Origin: Myripristis murdjan
Taxonomy: Eukaryota > Chordata > Actinopteri > Holocentriformes > Holocentridae
Assembly: GCF_902150065.1 (NCBI RefSeq)
Contig: NC_043989.1
Span: 23,301,667 to 23,365,666 of the forward strand
Reading direction: 5' to 3'
DNA: 64,000 nucleotides
The translations under genes were made by a program, and so were the position numbers. Below the pieces are notes generated by a model. That model made no database searches, was not told where the DNA came from, and saw only the letters and a list, made by a program, of their open reading frames with translations. Positions 27,180 through 37,433 of this stretch are shown piece by piece. Positions within the stretch are counted from its first letter, which is position 1. Each line of letters begins with the position of its first letter.

Positions 27180-27182
<3 letters not shown>
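25804..27182 (-). mobile_element. Tc1-like DNA transposon, one end missing
   Basis: The right end is complete: CAGTACAGGCC... read on the minus strand, ending at 27182 beside a TA run. Long subterminal repeats are visible: CCATTTCAGGTGACTACC at 26917-26934 is the inverse of 25805-25822. Left of 25804 the sequence stops matching, so the outer part of that terminal repeat, about 250 bases, is lost. The element therefore cannot be cut out as a unit. It encodes one decayed Tc1 transposase (see the pseudogene entry). Confidence 0.9.
25882..26769 (-). pseudogene. Tc1-like transposase, decayed
   Basis: DDE transposase of the Tc1/mariner superfamily. The N-terminal paired-like helix-turn-helix (SVRKIAKTLNVSPSGVAKTI) and GRPR motif are followed by the catalytic pieces WSDESKFE, QQDNDPKHTS and SLDLNPTEMVW. 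The natural start is the ATG at 26769 (MARTNQLTKEK). Codon 12 is a TGA stop (26734-26736), and after MVW the frame is lost by a one-base deletion near 25905, cutting off the last 30 or so residues. Otherwise the frame stays open for about 280 codons, so the copy is not very old. Confidence 0.9.

Positions 27183-27226
<44 letters not shown>
27183..27226. repeat. (TA)n microsatellite at transposon edge
   Basis: Twenty-two TA units starting exactly at the Tc1 end. Tc1 elements duplicate a TA target, so this run probably either was the target or grew from it. Confidence 0.9.
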
Positions 27227-27231
<5 letters not shown>

Positions 27232-28718
27232 TCAAAAAATATGTTATTACACAACCTTTCTGGTATATGATATATGATATGTACTTGAAGTGCCAATGGT
27301 ATGGTCCAGGGTGAACAGGGGAAGTGTTCAAAGGTATACAACAGTATTTTGGTCAAGTATTGATTAAACTGAAAACGAAAATGTGTATCATATATGATAC
27401 AAATGGCTTTATGGGGTTAAGAAAAAAGCATTTTCCCCAGATATTTGTTGAAAACTGGTTTCTGTATTTAAAAAAACATACTAGTACCATGAAGATCGAG
27501 AAAGAAAAATAAACTTCAGATAGAATCAGCTGATAACAAATTGAGCAAAATAGTCCTTAAAGGAATTCATTAAGTTTATAAACTCTTTTAAAGGACAAAC
27601 ATTTAAGTCTGCCTTTGCCTCCTTGGGACAGAAATTAAGTTAAATTTGCACACCTATTTTTTTTTCTGAGGAAATCTTAGTTCAAACTTGTAAGAAACAT
27701 CTTAATTACAGTTTTTATGTGGAGGAAAATGTACCGAGAGGAGAGCTGCCTCACAGAGACAATCCAGTGGATATACTAACTGATCAACAGCCAATCACAG
27801 ACTTTGTTTTTTCTAACCTAAGGACTCGGTTTGAGATGTTTACTGCAACACGCACTTCCTATTGGCCAGACAGCCTGTCTATCATCAGCGTCACGTCGTC
27901 ATTATCCTCCTCCTCTTCGTAATCCTTCCAGGTAATCTTAGTGTATCAGGTGAGTTTGGTTCAGACTGTCCTTGCTAATCTGCCTCCCTGACCCCCGCCC
28001 CCCAGGCCTGTGTGGCGCCAACCCCAGGTCTGTCTCCAATAGCGACTGCACCACTCAGCCGTGAAAGCTTGGCCTTGGACCGGCCCTGTTGCCTCGGTGA
28101 TCGCAGAGCACCACCACCTTTGCTTGAACTCAGTGCACTGGGGTGAATCTCAAGGCTGCGCTGCATCTTTGAATGATATTTGTGGGCAAAAGGGAAGAGG
28201 TGGTGAGCCCACCCCCATGCACACACACACACACACACTGAACAAAGATGACTCCTATCAAGAAAAACAACTAAAAAACAAAATGAAATGTAATGAGGGG
28301 TGATTCAGTTCATCTGTTGAATCACCGATGACTCATCATTGATTCACAGACCAGTTGCCTTGTCACATATCAAAAGGTGCCAACCTGCATCAGAAACAAA
28401 AGGACTGTCCAAAAAGACTGAGAAATTCTCAAAAATTCTCAAAAAATACAACATGTCCATCTGTGCTCAGAGTCAGGGAGCACAGGATCTCAGGCAGAGC
28501 TCCTGATACACATAAATGGACATTACCTAAAGGAAGGGAGCGGACACAGAGACCCCAACGCCCACCAGACACCGAGTCGGCATGATAATGATCAGGCATC
28601 ATCATTCATCAGGAGCGCTGATGCGTCCAATCAGATGTGGCGTTGCTTGTGACTGTCTGTCTCTGTTGACCTGGTGCTCCTCTTCTTTCCCACCCCCACT
28701 CCACCGTGCAGACACACG

Positions 28719-28731
28719 GTTGCCTAGCAAC
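28719..28731. promoter_or_regulatory. RFX X-box motif
   Basis: GTTGCCTAGCAAC is a perfect 13-base palindromic X-box in the intergenic stretch about 5.7 kb upstream of the ppp2r2c start. Motif match only. Confidence 0.5.
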
Positions 28732-28979
28732 GTAACAGCAGCCTATGGAGAACACACACACACACACACACGCTTGTTCGCACAGGCACACACTTGGAAA
28801 ATCCAGCAACTCTGAGGGAGGAAGATAATGAACTCCCACTCCACCCCACCATCACGCTCCGTGCTCCCCAAACATGAGAGGGAAGGTCGGGTAGCACGCT
28901 CCCAGTCATCTGCAGGCCCACTGCCTGGAGGAGATTCAACCCAGTAACCGTGGCCCAGTGACTGCTCCTCAGTGCTGAT

Positions 28980-29013
<34 letters not shown>

Positions 29014-30676
29014 CCCAGAGCCTGAGCAAAAAGCTTTCCTACAATTCACTCCAAGCATTCAACAGTAGAGTAGGCGTCACACATACATAACAATTCAGCC
29101 TGTGTCTTTGATAAATAATAATAATAATAATAATAATAAAAACTGTTATCATGTCACATCTACATCCAAAACCACAAAAACACTGATAGTTATGATAGTG
29201 AATGATTTCCAGTGGATTTAAGCCTGGCAGCCATGAAATCTCTTATTTCCAACCAACAAAGGGCTTTAGCAGATGAAAGTTAAAAAGCTCCACAGCGTCT
29301 CCCCAGCCTAACACTATTAGCACATTAAGTGAGTGCTTAAATACAGTCAGCAGACGATGGATCATCTCAGGGCCTTGAGCGCAAGACAGCGCTGTAATCC
29401 CCTAAACGGGGTTTCACTACAGTAATGGCAGCCCAAATGAAACCACCGCCCCTGGGGAGCGGTGGGACTGGGTAGATTATGAACAGCCTTGGGGCGATGC
29501 TAAACCCCACTGCTGACAGAGGCTCCCAACACACACACACACACACACACACACAAGGAGACCCAGATAAGTGGATAAACCCACGCAAACACAACACACA
29601 CACTCAAACTCACATGCGTAAGCATTTTTGAAAAAGAAATCACATAGATCAATGTGGCAAGACAGACAGACGCACAAACAAAACGTCAATAAGGATGTGA
29701 GTGACTTCACTTCACACACACCCCCTGCTGAGCGGGGGGAAATATTTCATTTTTTTAAACTTGTGTATGACTTGTTTGGGGAAGGGGCTGCAGGAATGGG
29801 GGTGTCTGGGGGGTAATTTTGCTTCTGGAGGATTGCAGGACGGTGATGGAACGGTTCTTTTGGGCTGAGGCGAGGGAGGCAATGGCAGATTGAGGTTTTT
29901 TTTTTTTTTCCCTGGAGAATTAAACCAAGAGCCTGAGGGGTAGGAAACATAAACTAAAACAGGGCAACATAAAAGGCAAACAGGACATTATAGCCTGATC
30001 CCTGCTGCAACACAGAACGATAACACAACTGGCTGCTGATCGACACTGACCGGGACACGGTAACCTGCCAGTGTTATAGATGTTATTATCGGCCTAATAT
30101 GGCTACCGGAAGAATGGTGTAATGCAGGGCAAATCCAGAAAGTGCAGGTATGTGCGGCGGAAGAATTACATTTAGCGCTCGATTTGGGTCAGATGACTTT
30201 ATTCAGCGCAGCAAAGCCCTTCATTTCCTCACTCTGGCATACCAGTGGTTTTTATGTTTTTTTACACTTGAAGTTGCTGTTACTATATAGAGTCCTAACA
30301 GCCTGGTGAACTGTTCATTTGTTGCCTTTCCTCCGGGGCAAAGCTGCTTAGGGCTAGCAAGAAGATTACACATACCAAATATATAAACAGAAAACACAGC
30401 AAAGCCTATGCGAGCCAAGCCTGTAAACACACACACACACACACAAACAACTCTATTTTGAGACCCAAATCTGTCTACAGCTCTGTCTGACCCGGCTCCT
30501 TCATTCACATTAATGCTTGTACATGCACCTAAAAGGTCTGTAGCAGCCTGCAGCTTGACTCAGAGAGAATCCCATCATCTTCCCCCATCAATAGTCTTCT
30601 TCTCTCTCACACACTCGTTCGCACACACTGCCCTCTCTGACTCAGAAAACCATAAACAGAAAAGGAAGACATTAAT

Positions 30677-30727
<51 letters not shown>
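30677..30727. repeat. (TG)n microsatellite
   Basis: Pure TG run of about 25 units in intergenic DNA. Confidence 0.95.
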
Positions 30728-30730
<3 letters not shown>

Positions 30731-31057
30731 AAAGGTACAAAGATTAATTCATTGATGCACCGGTTACAAATCCTGCCGATTCAACTTCATCGATCTGCTA
30801 AAAGAAATAAATAGCTTGAATCATTCCGACTTCAGACTGAGTCGATATTAAATGCTTTGAATCGAATTGTTTATGATTCTTGAAAGGAAAGACTTAAAGC
30901 GGCAATAAACGGCGTCATGTAATTTTGTTTTTCCCCGAACATTTATGCCAAGTAATGCTGTTGCCTGATTGTTTTTACATTGCAAAGGAAAAAATATAGT
31001 TTTCCTTTATTGTTTATTTAAAGCTGCAGTAAATAGAACTGTCAAAGGTTTATTTAA

Positions 31058-31417
31058 CTGTTTGAAACCTGAGCAGATTCATTTGATTTCTTTCAAAATC
31101 ATGGGGAAAAGGCAACTTACCAAGAAATGACCCTGAAATTTGCAAGAAATTACTAAGTTAAAATGACTTGACTTTTTCTTTTTTTAAGTCCTTAAAATTT
31201 AAAAAATGACCTGAAATTAGCCACAAAAAAAAAAAAAAAAAAAAAAGAGAATATGTTTCCTGTAATATGACATTAAATATATAATAATTTTTTTAAACAA
31301 AATTCAGGACATTTTCTTTCTTTCTTTTTGCTAAGTTGCTCATTGGCTTTTCTCCCCCTATGTTTTTGAAAGCAATCAAGCCAGTTTGTTCAGGACATCA
31401 ATCCAAGTTTCAGAGGG
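31058..31417. mobile_element. piggyBac-like MITE with TTAA flanks
   Basis: A 360-base AT-rich block flanked on both sides by TTAA (31054-31057 and 31418-31421), the target duplication of piggyBac elements. The ends are inverted and similar: CTGTTTGAAACCTGAG on the left and CCCTCTGAAACTTGGA read inward from the right. A second inverted block follows, with the shared words CTTTCAAAA, CAT and GGGG-AAAAG. There is no coding sequence. Confidence 0.6.
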
Positions 31418-33016
31418 TTAAGTGAAGGCCAGTGAGACTCAGCTCACAAAAAAATGGGGAATCAACATCTTACTCGTTTTCTGTTTTCCACCAATTAGTC
31501 TAAACCACCCTCATTTTCAAAACGTAAATTGTTGCAGCTTTAATGGATATAAACTTTCCGCTAAAAGTACTGATTCATGACACTGATTTGAATTGCATGA
31601 GGCCGACAAATTTGATTTTAAAAGTTGTGAACAGTTTGTGCATGTGGTCAGTCCCACACGCATGCACATTGCCAAAGGACTGCATCCTGCACGCCATCCT
31701 CTCTTTCTCTGCCCCGTATTGGAGCCAGTGCCTTACAGCTGGTGCACTGTTAAAACTGTGTCTCATTTCTGCAGCGGGAGCGCAAACACCCAGAGGGAGA
31801 GACAGACACAGGTGACCTTGGGGGGAAGGGAGGTCGCTGGAGGGGGTCACTGAATGTAATCTTTCAGTGAGCAAACCAAGGACTCAGCAGCCTGGGGAAT
31901 ACATATTGGCACAGCTCGGCCAAGCCCCGCTCAGCATTTGAGACTGTGTGTGTGTGTATGTGTGTGTGAGGACCGGAGAGAGTGAGTGAAAGACAGAGAC
32001 AAATGTCCCATTGACCCCTGTAACCTGCATATACCTCACACATTCGGATATGTGGGACAAGCAGGTGAAGTAGTAGTGTGGTGATGATAATGACAGAGGA
32101 ATACAAGGCAATTAGGTGAGGAATTCCCTGAGCTGAGGCAAAATATGGGTCATGCCTTTAGGAGAGGAGAGCAGATAGAGGCGACGTGGAGCTTAACGAC
32201 TCGGGTCAGATGGTCACCGTAGAGGAAGTGGCACTGTGCATTAATGTGCACATGGATTTATTTTGCAGACCACAGACACGCACAGAATCGCCCTGAGGTC
32301 ACATGATGGAAAAAAAAAATAATGTGCAAATCTAAAACTCGATTTACAAATCTGTATGCACAGATTCATAAGCCATACCCTTTGAAAACTATATGAGAAG
32401 CACAATATACAAGCACTGACTGTTACATATATCCTTAACTGATAAATTAGACTTATCTGGCCTATATCACCGGCTGACTTGGAACTGCATATATATGGTG
32501 CAGTTTAGCAGTCCAATGGTATGGTTTACAATTATGATTGTGCAGTTCACGGATATTTTAGTATATTTCCATTCAACCAATTCCAAAATGCAAATCTGGA
32601 CCCTTGTATTTAGGGAACAGTTTACAAGACTGAAGGTACATTTGTACTTTGAGGGTGCAGTTTATAAATCCAAGCAGAATTACACTTGATTAATTTTTCT
32701 AGCCATGCGGCCCCAGGGGTTTCTGTGCATACAAGACAGCAGGAGAGATATTGGGTTTCATGCAGGTAAACTGAGTGACCCAATTCTCCAAGCCTCTCTC
32801 TCTCTGCAGGACACGCATACCCACTTTCTGACATTGCCTTAAAAGCACATGCTTACACACCAATTTCATGAGTGGGATGGCATGATGACATAAATGCATA
32901 CATCAGGAGAAAAAAAAAAGGCTGGAAAATTCAGGGCACATGGTGAAACATGCTGAGAGAGCACACTTCTTTCAGAAATGTCTCCGCTTGAGCTGTGATT
33001 GGCTGGTATATGTGAA

Positions 33017-33033
33017 CACTGCCCTCTGGTGGC
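33017..33033 (-). promoter_or_regulatory. CTCF-like site
   Basis: On the minus strand GCCACCAGAGGGCAGTG matches the core of the vertebrate CTCF motif well. It lies between the ppp2r2c territory and the zinc-finger genes. Similar words also occur in fish repeats, so occupancy is inferred only. Confidence 0.45.
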
Positions 33034-33113
33034 TAGTTAAGGCATGGTGCAACAGTATCTGCACAGCATCTCATCTTGATGTACACAAAATGTTCTGGAC
33101 GTGAATACATTGT

Positions 33114-33119
33114 TTTATT
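33114..33119 (-). terminator. candidate polyadenylation signal of zinc-finger gene 1
   Basis: AATAAA on the minus strand about 780 bases after the stop codon at 33899. Confidence 0.4.
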
Positions 33120-33898
33120 TCACTTTACATGAACAAAAAACATCATGAATACGAAAAGTACCATTGCTCTTGTGTACTTGTTCCAGTAAACACTTTTATG
33201 TTTTTACAATAGTCAGTATAAAAAAAAGCCTGAAGAGATGGGTAGTACATGAGCACAATATTCAAGGGGAGAGATGCACTATCCTACCTCTGCATGCCAC
33301 ACAATTAAACTATCTAATCCCTATTAGTGTTCCTTTATTGGCTTTATGAAATTCATCATTTTGCAGGTCTTTCAACTCAGCTAATGAAGCTGCCCTCACA
33401 TCTGTTCAGTGTTTTTCCATTAATAGTGAGGAATGACATGAGAAAAAAGATTAGCTTATGCTGGAGTGAAATCATTCCTATTACAACAATAGCCATACTT
33501 ATCATGGATAATTATATCCAAAGTCGTTTACAGTACAGTGTAATGCATAGATAACTGGAAATGGAATGGACCATCAAGGAGGCTTTCCCCTTTAACATAC
33601 ACCATCATTCTGACAGTGACCCATATTTAAGTGAGAACAAAACAACACTAACACATTCGATAAAGTTGTATTTCTTGTCTGTCTAGTGTTAAATACCACA
33701 GAGAGAAATGTAACGGTTAATTTGGTGACTCCTCAACATCGAATATGGCGGCAATATAAATGCTGTAAAAAAAAATGTAACACTTTGAAATAGTTTGAGG
33801 CGTTTGTTTAAAAGTTGGTGCGGCGTGCAAGACAGGCCACATTAGCAATCCTAGAACAAATCAATAATGTCCATTTCAGAACTGCCTTTTTTACTTTT

Positions 33899-35912
33899 TC
33901 AGATGGGATTTTGGCCCATGTCTGGCTCTGGCTGATCATCCATGTAATAGGGGTCCCCCTGGTGAACCCTGTGGTTATGCACCCTCAGGTTCCCCCTGTG
34001 AGCGAACCTCTTCCCACACTCTGTGCAGGCAAAGGGCCTCTTCCCCATGTGCACATCCCGCTGGTGAGCCCTCAGGTTCCCGCTGCGGGCAAAGCGCTTG
34101 CCACACTGGGCGCAGCCGAACGGCCGCTCGCCCGTGTGCGTGCGAGTGTGCACGGTGAGCTCGGAGGGAGTGAGGAAGCTCTTGTCGCAGAACTGACAGG
34201 GGTGCAGTCTGACTCCTGTGTGGCGTAACAGGTGTCTGCGCTGGTGGGAGGGGTAGGTGAAACACTTGGTGCAGTACGGGCAGGTGTAGGGTCGTCCGCT
34301 CCCTCCGCCAGAGGCCGGAGGGTGGCCGAGAGCATTTGTGTGTCGGAGCGTGTGTGACTGAGTGTTGGACTGCAGTCGGAGAGGGTCTCTGGTGGCAAAG
34401 GAAGTGGCCCTCCTGGTCTGAGGCACAGGGCCCCTCCCACCCCTGTCATCTCTGGGCCTCCATGGTGAATCCCCAGACTGGGCTTGGGACTGGTCCTGCC
34501 GGCCTTCCCTCTGCCCTGCCACCTGGCCTTGCACCGAGTTCTGGTTGGAGTTCTGATTCTCAGGCTCCTGGTCCAGAAAAGGGAACGAGTTATCATCATC
34601 CTCATTGCTGGTCTCATCAGAGCCAAAGCCAGGTCGGAAGCAGGGCGTGTCGGTGCCGGTGCTGCTGCTTGCAGGACCAGAGCAGCTGGTGCCCTCTGCC
34701 TGGAGGTTCTCCAGACCAGACACCCCAGCTCGGCTGGCATCTAAACCAGGTAACCACTCCCCTGGCTGGGCAAGGCTGGGGTCAGGCCTGGGGGAGCAGC
34801 GGCCGCTCTGGGAAATAGAAAGAAAAGGCGTGGAGGCCTGCTCCTGGAGGGTTCTGTGGTCTGCACTTCGACTGCCCTGGTCCCAGTGAGACACTGCAGA
34901 GGAATCCAACGAAAACAGCTGTTGTGATTCATATTTTACCCTGAAATTATACCAACAGCTGTGCAGGTTTAGTATGTGCTTAGAATGCTTACATTTAGCT
35001 TTGGCCTGTGTGGCAGACAGAGGGTCTATCTGCCTCTGGTCCCCAGCAGCAAGGCTTCCCTCTGAGGCCTGAACTGCCACAGAGCCCAGGGAGGGCCGTG
35101 ATCCTGTACGCTGTGGGAAACAAGCAGCATTAGGTCTGCAATATGCAGAAAACCCAAGAACATAGACTTGTTAAAATGTCAGGTGATGCTTTCTGTGCAG
35201 AAACGGCAAATATTGATTCAGAACATGTAAGAGACAACTTTTGAAGGCAAAAGAGGGTCCGACCTCATGTTTCACAGAGGTTCCATCCTGGCCTGTAGCC
35301 TCCTCTTTCAGCCTGCGGAGACTCTGAGTGAGCCCTTCCACCGGGTCTGAATGAGACGACACATCTTTCCCCACAATCAATCCTGTAGAAACAAACACAA
35401 ACACACACAGAAAGAGTCAAATAAGACCTATGAGTAAAGTCAACTGACATCCAACAAAGGACCATCTGTTGACCATATCATAGAGGGTTAATTGCAATCT
35501 AAAATGTTTTCAGGATTTGGGTTTATCCTGGGTAAACTGATGTTTGCAAGGAGTTCTTTTATGGTATTCTACACAAACACTGACCTGACCTGATTGAGTT
35601 AAAGTCAGCTATCTCACCTGGTCCTGTCACAGTCTGCTGCCTCAAGCAGCCGTCCTCTGGTCTGTCTCCTGTTGACATCTCCCCTTCTTCGCCTCCTCCT
35701 CCTCCCCCTCCCCCCTTTCCTTTCTGCCTCCTCTCTGCTTTCTCCAGCTTGCCTCTGAGCAGGGCGATCTCCTCAGCCTTCTGCGCCAGCTCCGCCTGCT
35801 GCTCACACAGGCTGCTCTCAAAGATCTTGGCAATCTCACACACAGCAGCTGCCAACAATGAGTCCATGACGGTGGCCAGCTGAGCATGGAAGGCACTCCT
35901 CACAGACTCCAT
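33899..35912 (-). CDS. C2H2 zinc-finger protein 1 (coiled-coil N-terminus, four fingers)
   Basis: Four coding exons: 35618-35912, 35264-35382, 34993-35110, 33899-34893; 1527 nt, 508 residues; intron phases 1, 0, 1. Exon 1 encodes a helical, heptad-like module (residues 1-62, with MDSLLAAAVCEIAKIFE and ELAQKAEEIALLRGKLE) followed by a poly-Gly/acidic stretch. Exon 2 ends in the SUMO-type motif VKHE. The last exon has a Gln/Ser/Glu-rich linker, then four tandem fingers from residue 380 with TGxxP-like linkers, and an acidic tail DPYYMDDQPEPDMGQNPI. It is probably a nuclear, sequence-specific DNA-binding regulator. Start taken at MESV (35912), which aligns with the two sister genes; an in-frame ATG at 35960 would add 16 residues. 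I cannot assign an orthologue. Its fingers resemble fish family-expanded ZNFs generally. Confidence 0.87.
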
Positions 35913-37433
35913 TGTCCTTTGTTTCGGGTAATGACGATAATATTGACCAGGTCTTGACACTACTATGTTTTGATTCTATGTTTGGCCTCCACAAGCAACT
36001 GTGGAACTAGGGGTCTCACAAAGACCACAGCCAGATCCACACCTCTGCACTTGTATGTATGAATTCACCCTGAGATTAAGCCATGTTGCGAGTCATGCTC
36101 TCTCCAGCAACCACCTCTGCTGCAATCGACATGTTCCAGTCGTCCTTGTTTGGAGCCTCTTGGGGGTTACTCAGCGTGGTCTTCCACAGATCTCAGTCAA
36201 ATCAGCTACTTCAGCTCGAAAGCTAATGTTACAGTGTAATCCACAGCAGTAACAAATGACGCAGCGACTGTAGCGATGGTCAAACCGCATAGTCTTAATA
36301 AAACACCCCGAATCCACTGTCGGCGCTACCTACGCAGCTACAAGCAAACAGCAGACAGGTTGTCACCAGTTCGCCAGCGTCAGTGAGCCTGTGAGCATGC
36401 TGGCGACCTAACGTGTAAACAAGGGAGCCACCGAAGCGTAGCCAGTATCGTTACTGGTTTTGGTCTAGCTAACGTTACTGCTCGGGCTAGCCATTGTGCC
36501 AACTGGCTAAAGGCAAAGGGAACTAAAACAAGGCCTCAACTATTTCCTCGAAACCGGCGCAGAATTATTTCTCACTGGCCTTTAAATCAAAGAATACAGC
36601 TTAAATACTTAGCCATCACATTCAGAGATGTGGTAACTCGTCGTCCTGCTAACGCTAGCAGGTCGAGGTATGTGTGATGTGATGGGCTTGACAAATCTCG
36701 CGATAACTTATTGAAGCTGCAAGGAGGTCGTTCTGTCATACTGCAGAGAGAAAAACTGAAGAAAGTCAACAGCAATCATGTGATGCTGTCAACCTGTCTT
36801 TACTTAAGTTTAGGTTTATTTAAATTTGATAATAACGAGGGTGTTCTGGTCTAATTTGTGTTACTATTTCCTACAAAAGGCATTTCCCATTACTGTAAAG
36901 AGGGCTAAAGATGAAAGCACCTTAACACCATGTCCATACACACATTTATAAAAACTGAGTCATAATGCCACAAAATGGACTTTATTGAGGTAAAGTGAAA
37001 AAGTTTTTGATGCAGCTAGTAATCGTATGTTAATACCTATGTTAATAAAAATAAGACAGTGGGTAGTTGTTTCACTCAGTACAACCACAACAATGTAGAA
37101 CAATGAAAAAACAAACAAAAACATACATAATAAAATAAACAGTTTTCAGTTTGGAAAATAAAAAAAAAATAAAGAAAAGAAAGGGTATATTTCTTCAAAC
37201 TACTTTCAAAATACAAACACTACATTTAATCTGATCAATTCTTTTGAACGGGGTATGTTCTGAAAAACCAACTCCATCAGATCAGTGCTGGACAAAGCTA
37301 CAGATTTAAACATGTCCCCTCATGTCCAGTGACTCCTATGCGTACTTGAACAGCAGCACACTGATATTTTGCCTCCAGGATCGCATCACTTTGGGTGTGA
37401 AATTAACAGGTAAAAAATGTCGGTTATCTTCCC
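35913..37433. other. promoter region of zinc-finger gene 1 and 3' UTR of gene 2
   Basis: No further coding exon seen. The half nearer 36000-36750 carries CpG-containing sequence, including CTCGCGAT at 36694-36701 and repeated GCTAACG words, compatible with a broad promoter. The half toward 37433 is AT-rich, with a minus-strand AATAAA at 36981-36986, about 450 bases after the gene 2 stop. Confidence 0.45.
36981..36986 (-). terminator. candidate polyadenylation signal of zinc-finger gene 2
   Basis: AATAAA on the minus strand about 450 bases after the stop codon at 37434. Confidence 0.4.

Larger units (their letters stand above)
27227..33898. other. gene-poor intergenic stretch
   Basis: Between the Tc1 copy and the first zinc-finger gene I see no convincing exon. 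It holds an ATA trinucleotide run (about 29115-29139), AC and TG runs (29530-29555, 30677-30727), a TTAA-flanked MITE (31058-31417), an X-box and a CTCF-like site. The left boundary of the zinc-finger transcript's 3' UTR is probably near 33100. Confidence 0.5.

Noticed and set aside
34072-34740. Frame of 222 codons on the minus strand within zinc-finger gene 1
   Set aside because: It is an out-of-frame shadow of the real finger-coding exon; the true frame contains the C2H2 pattern.
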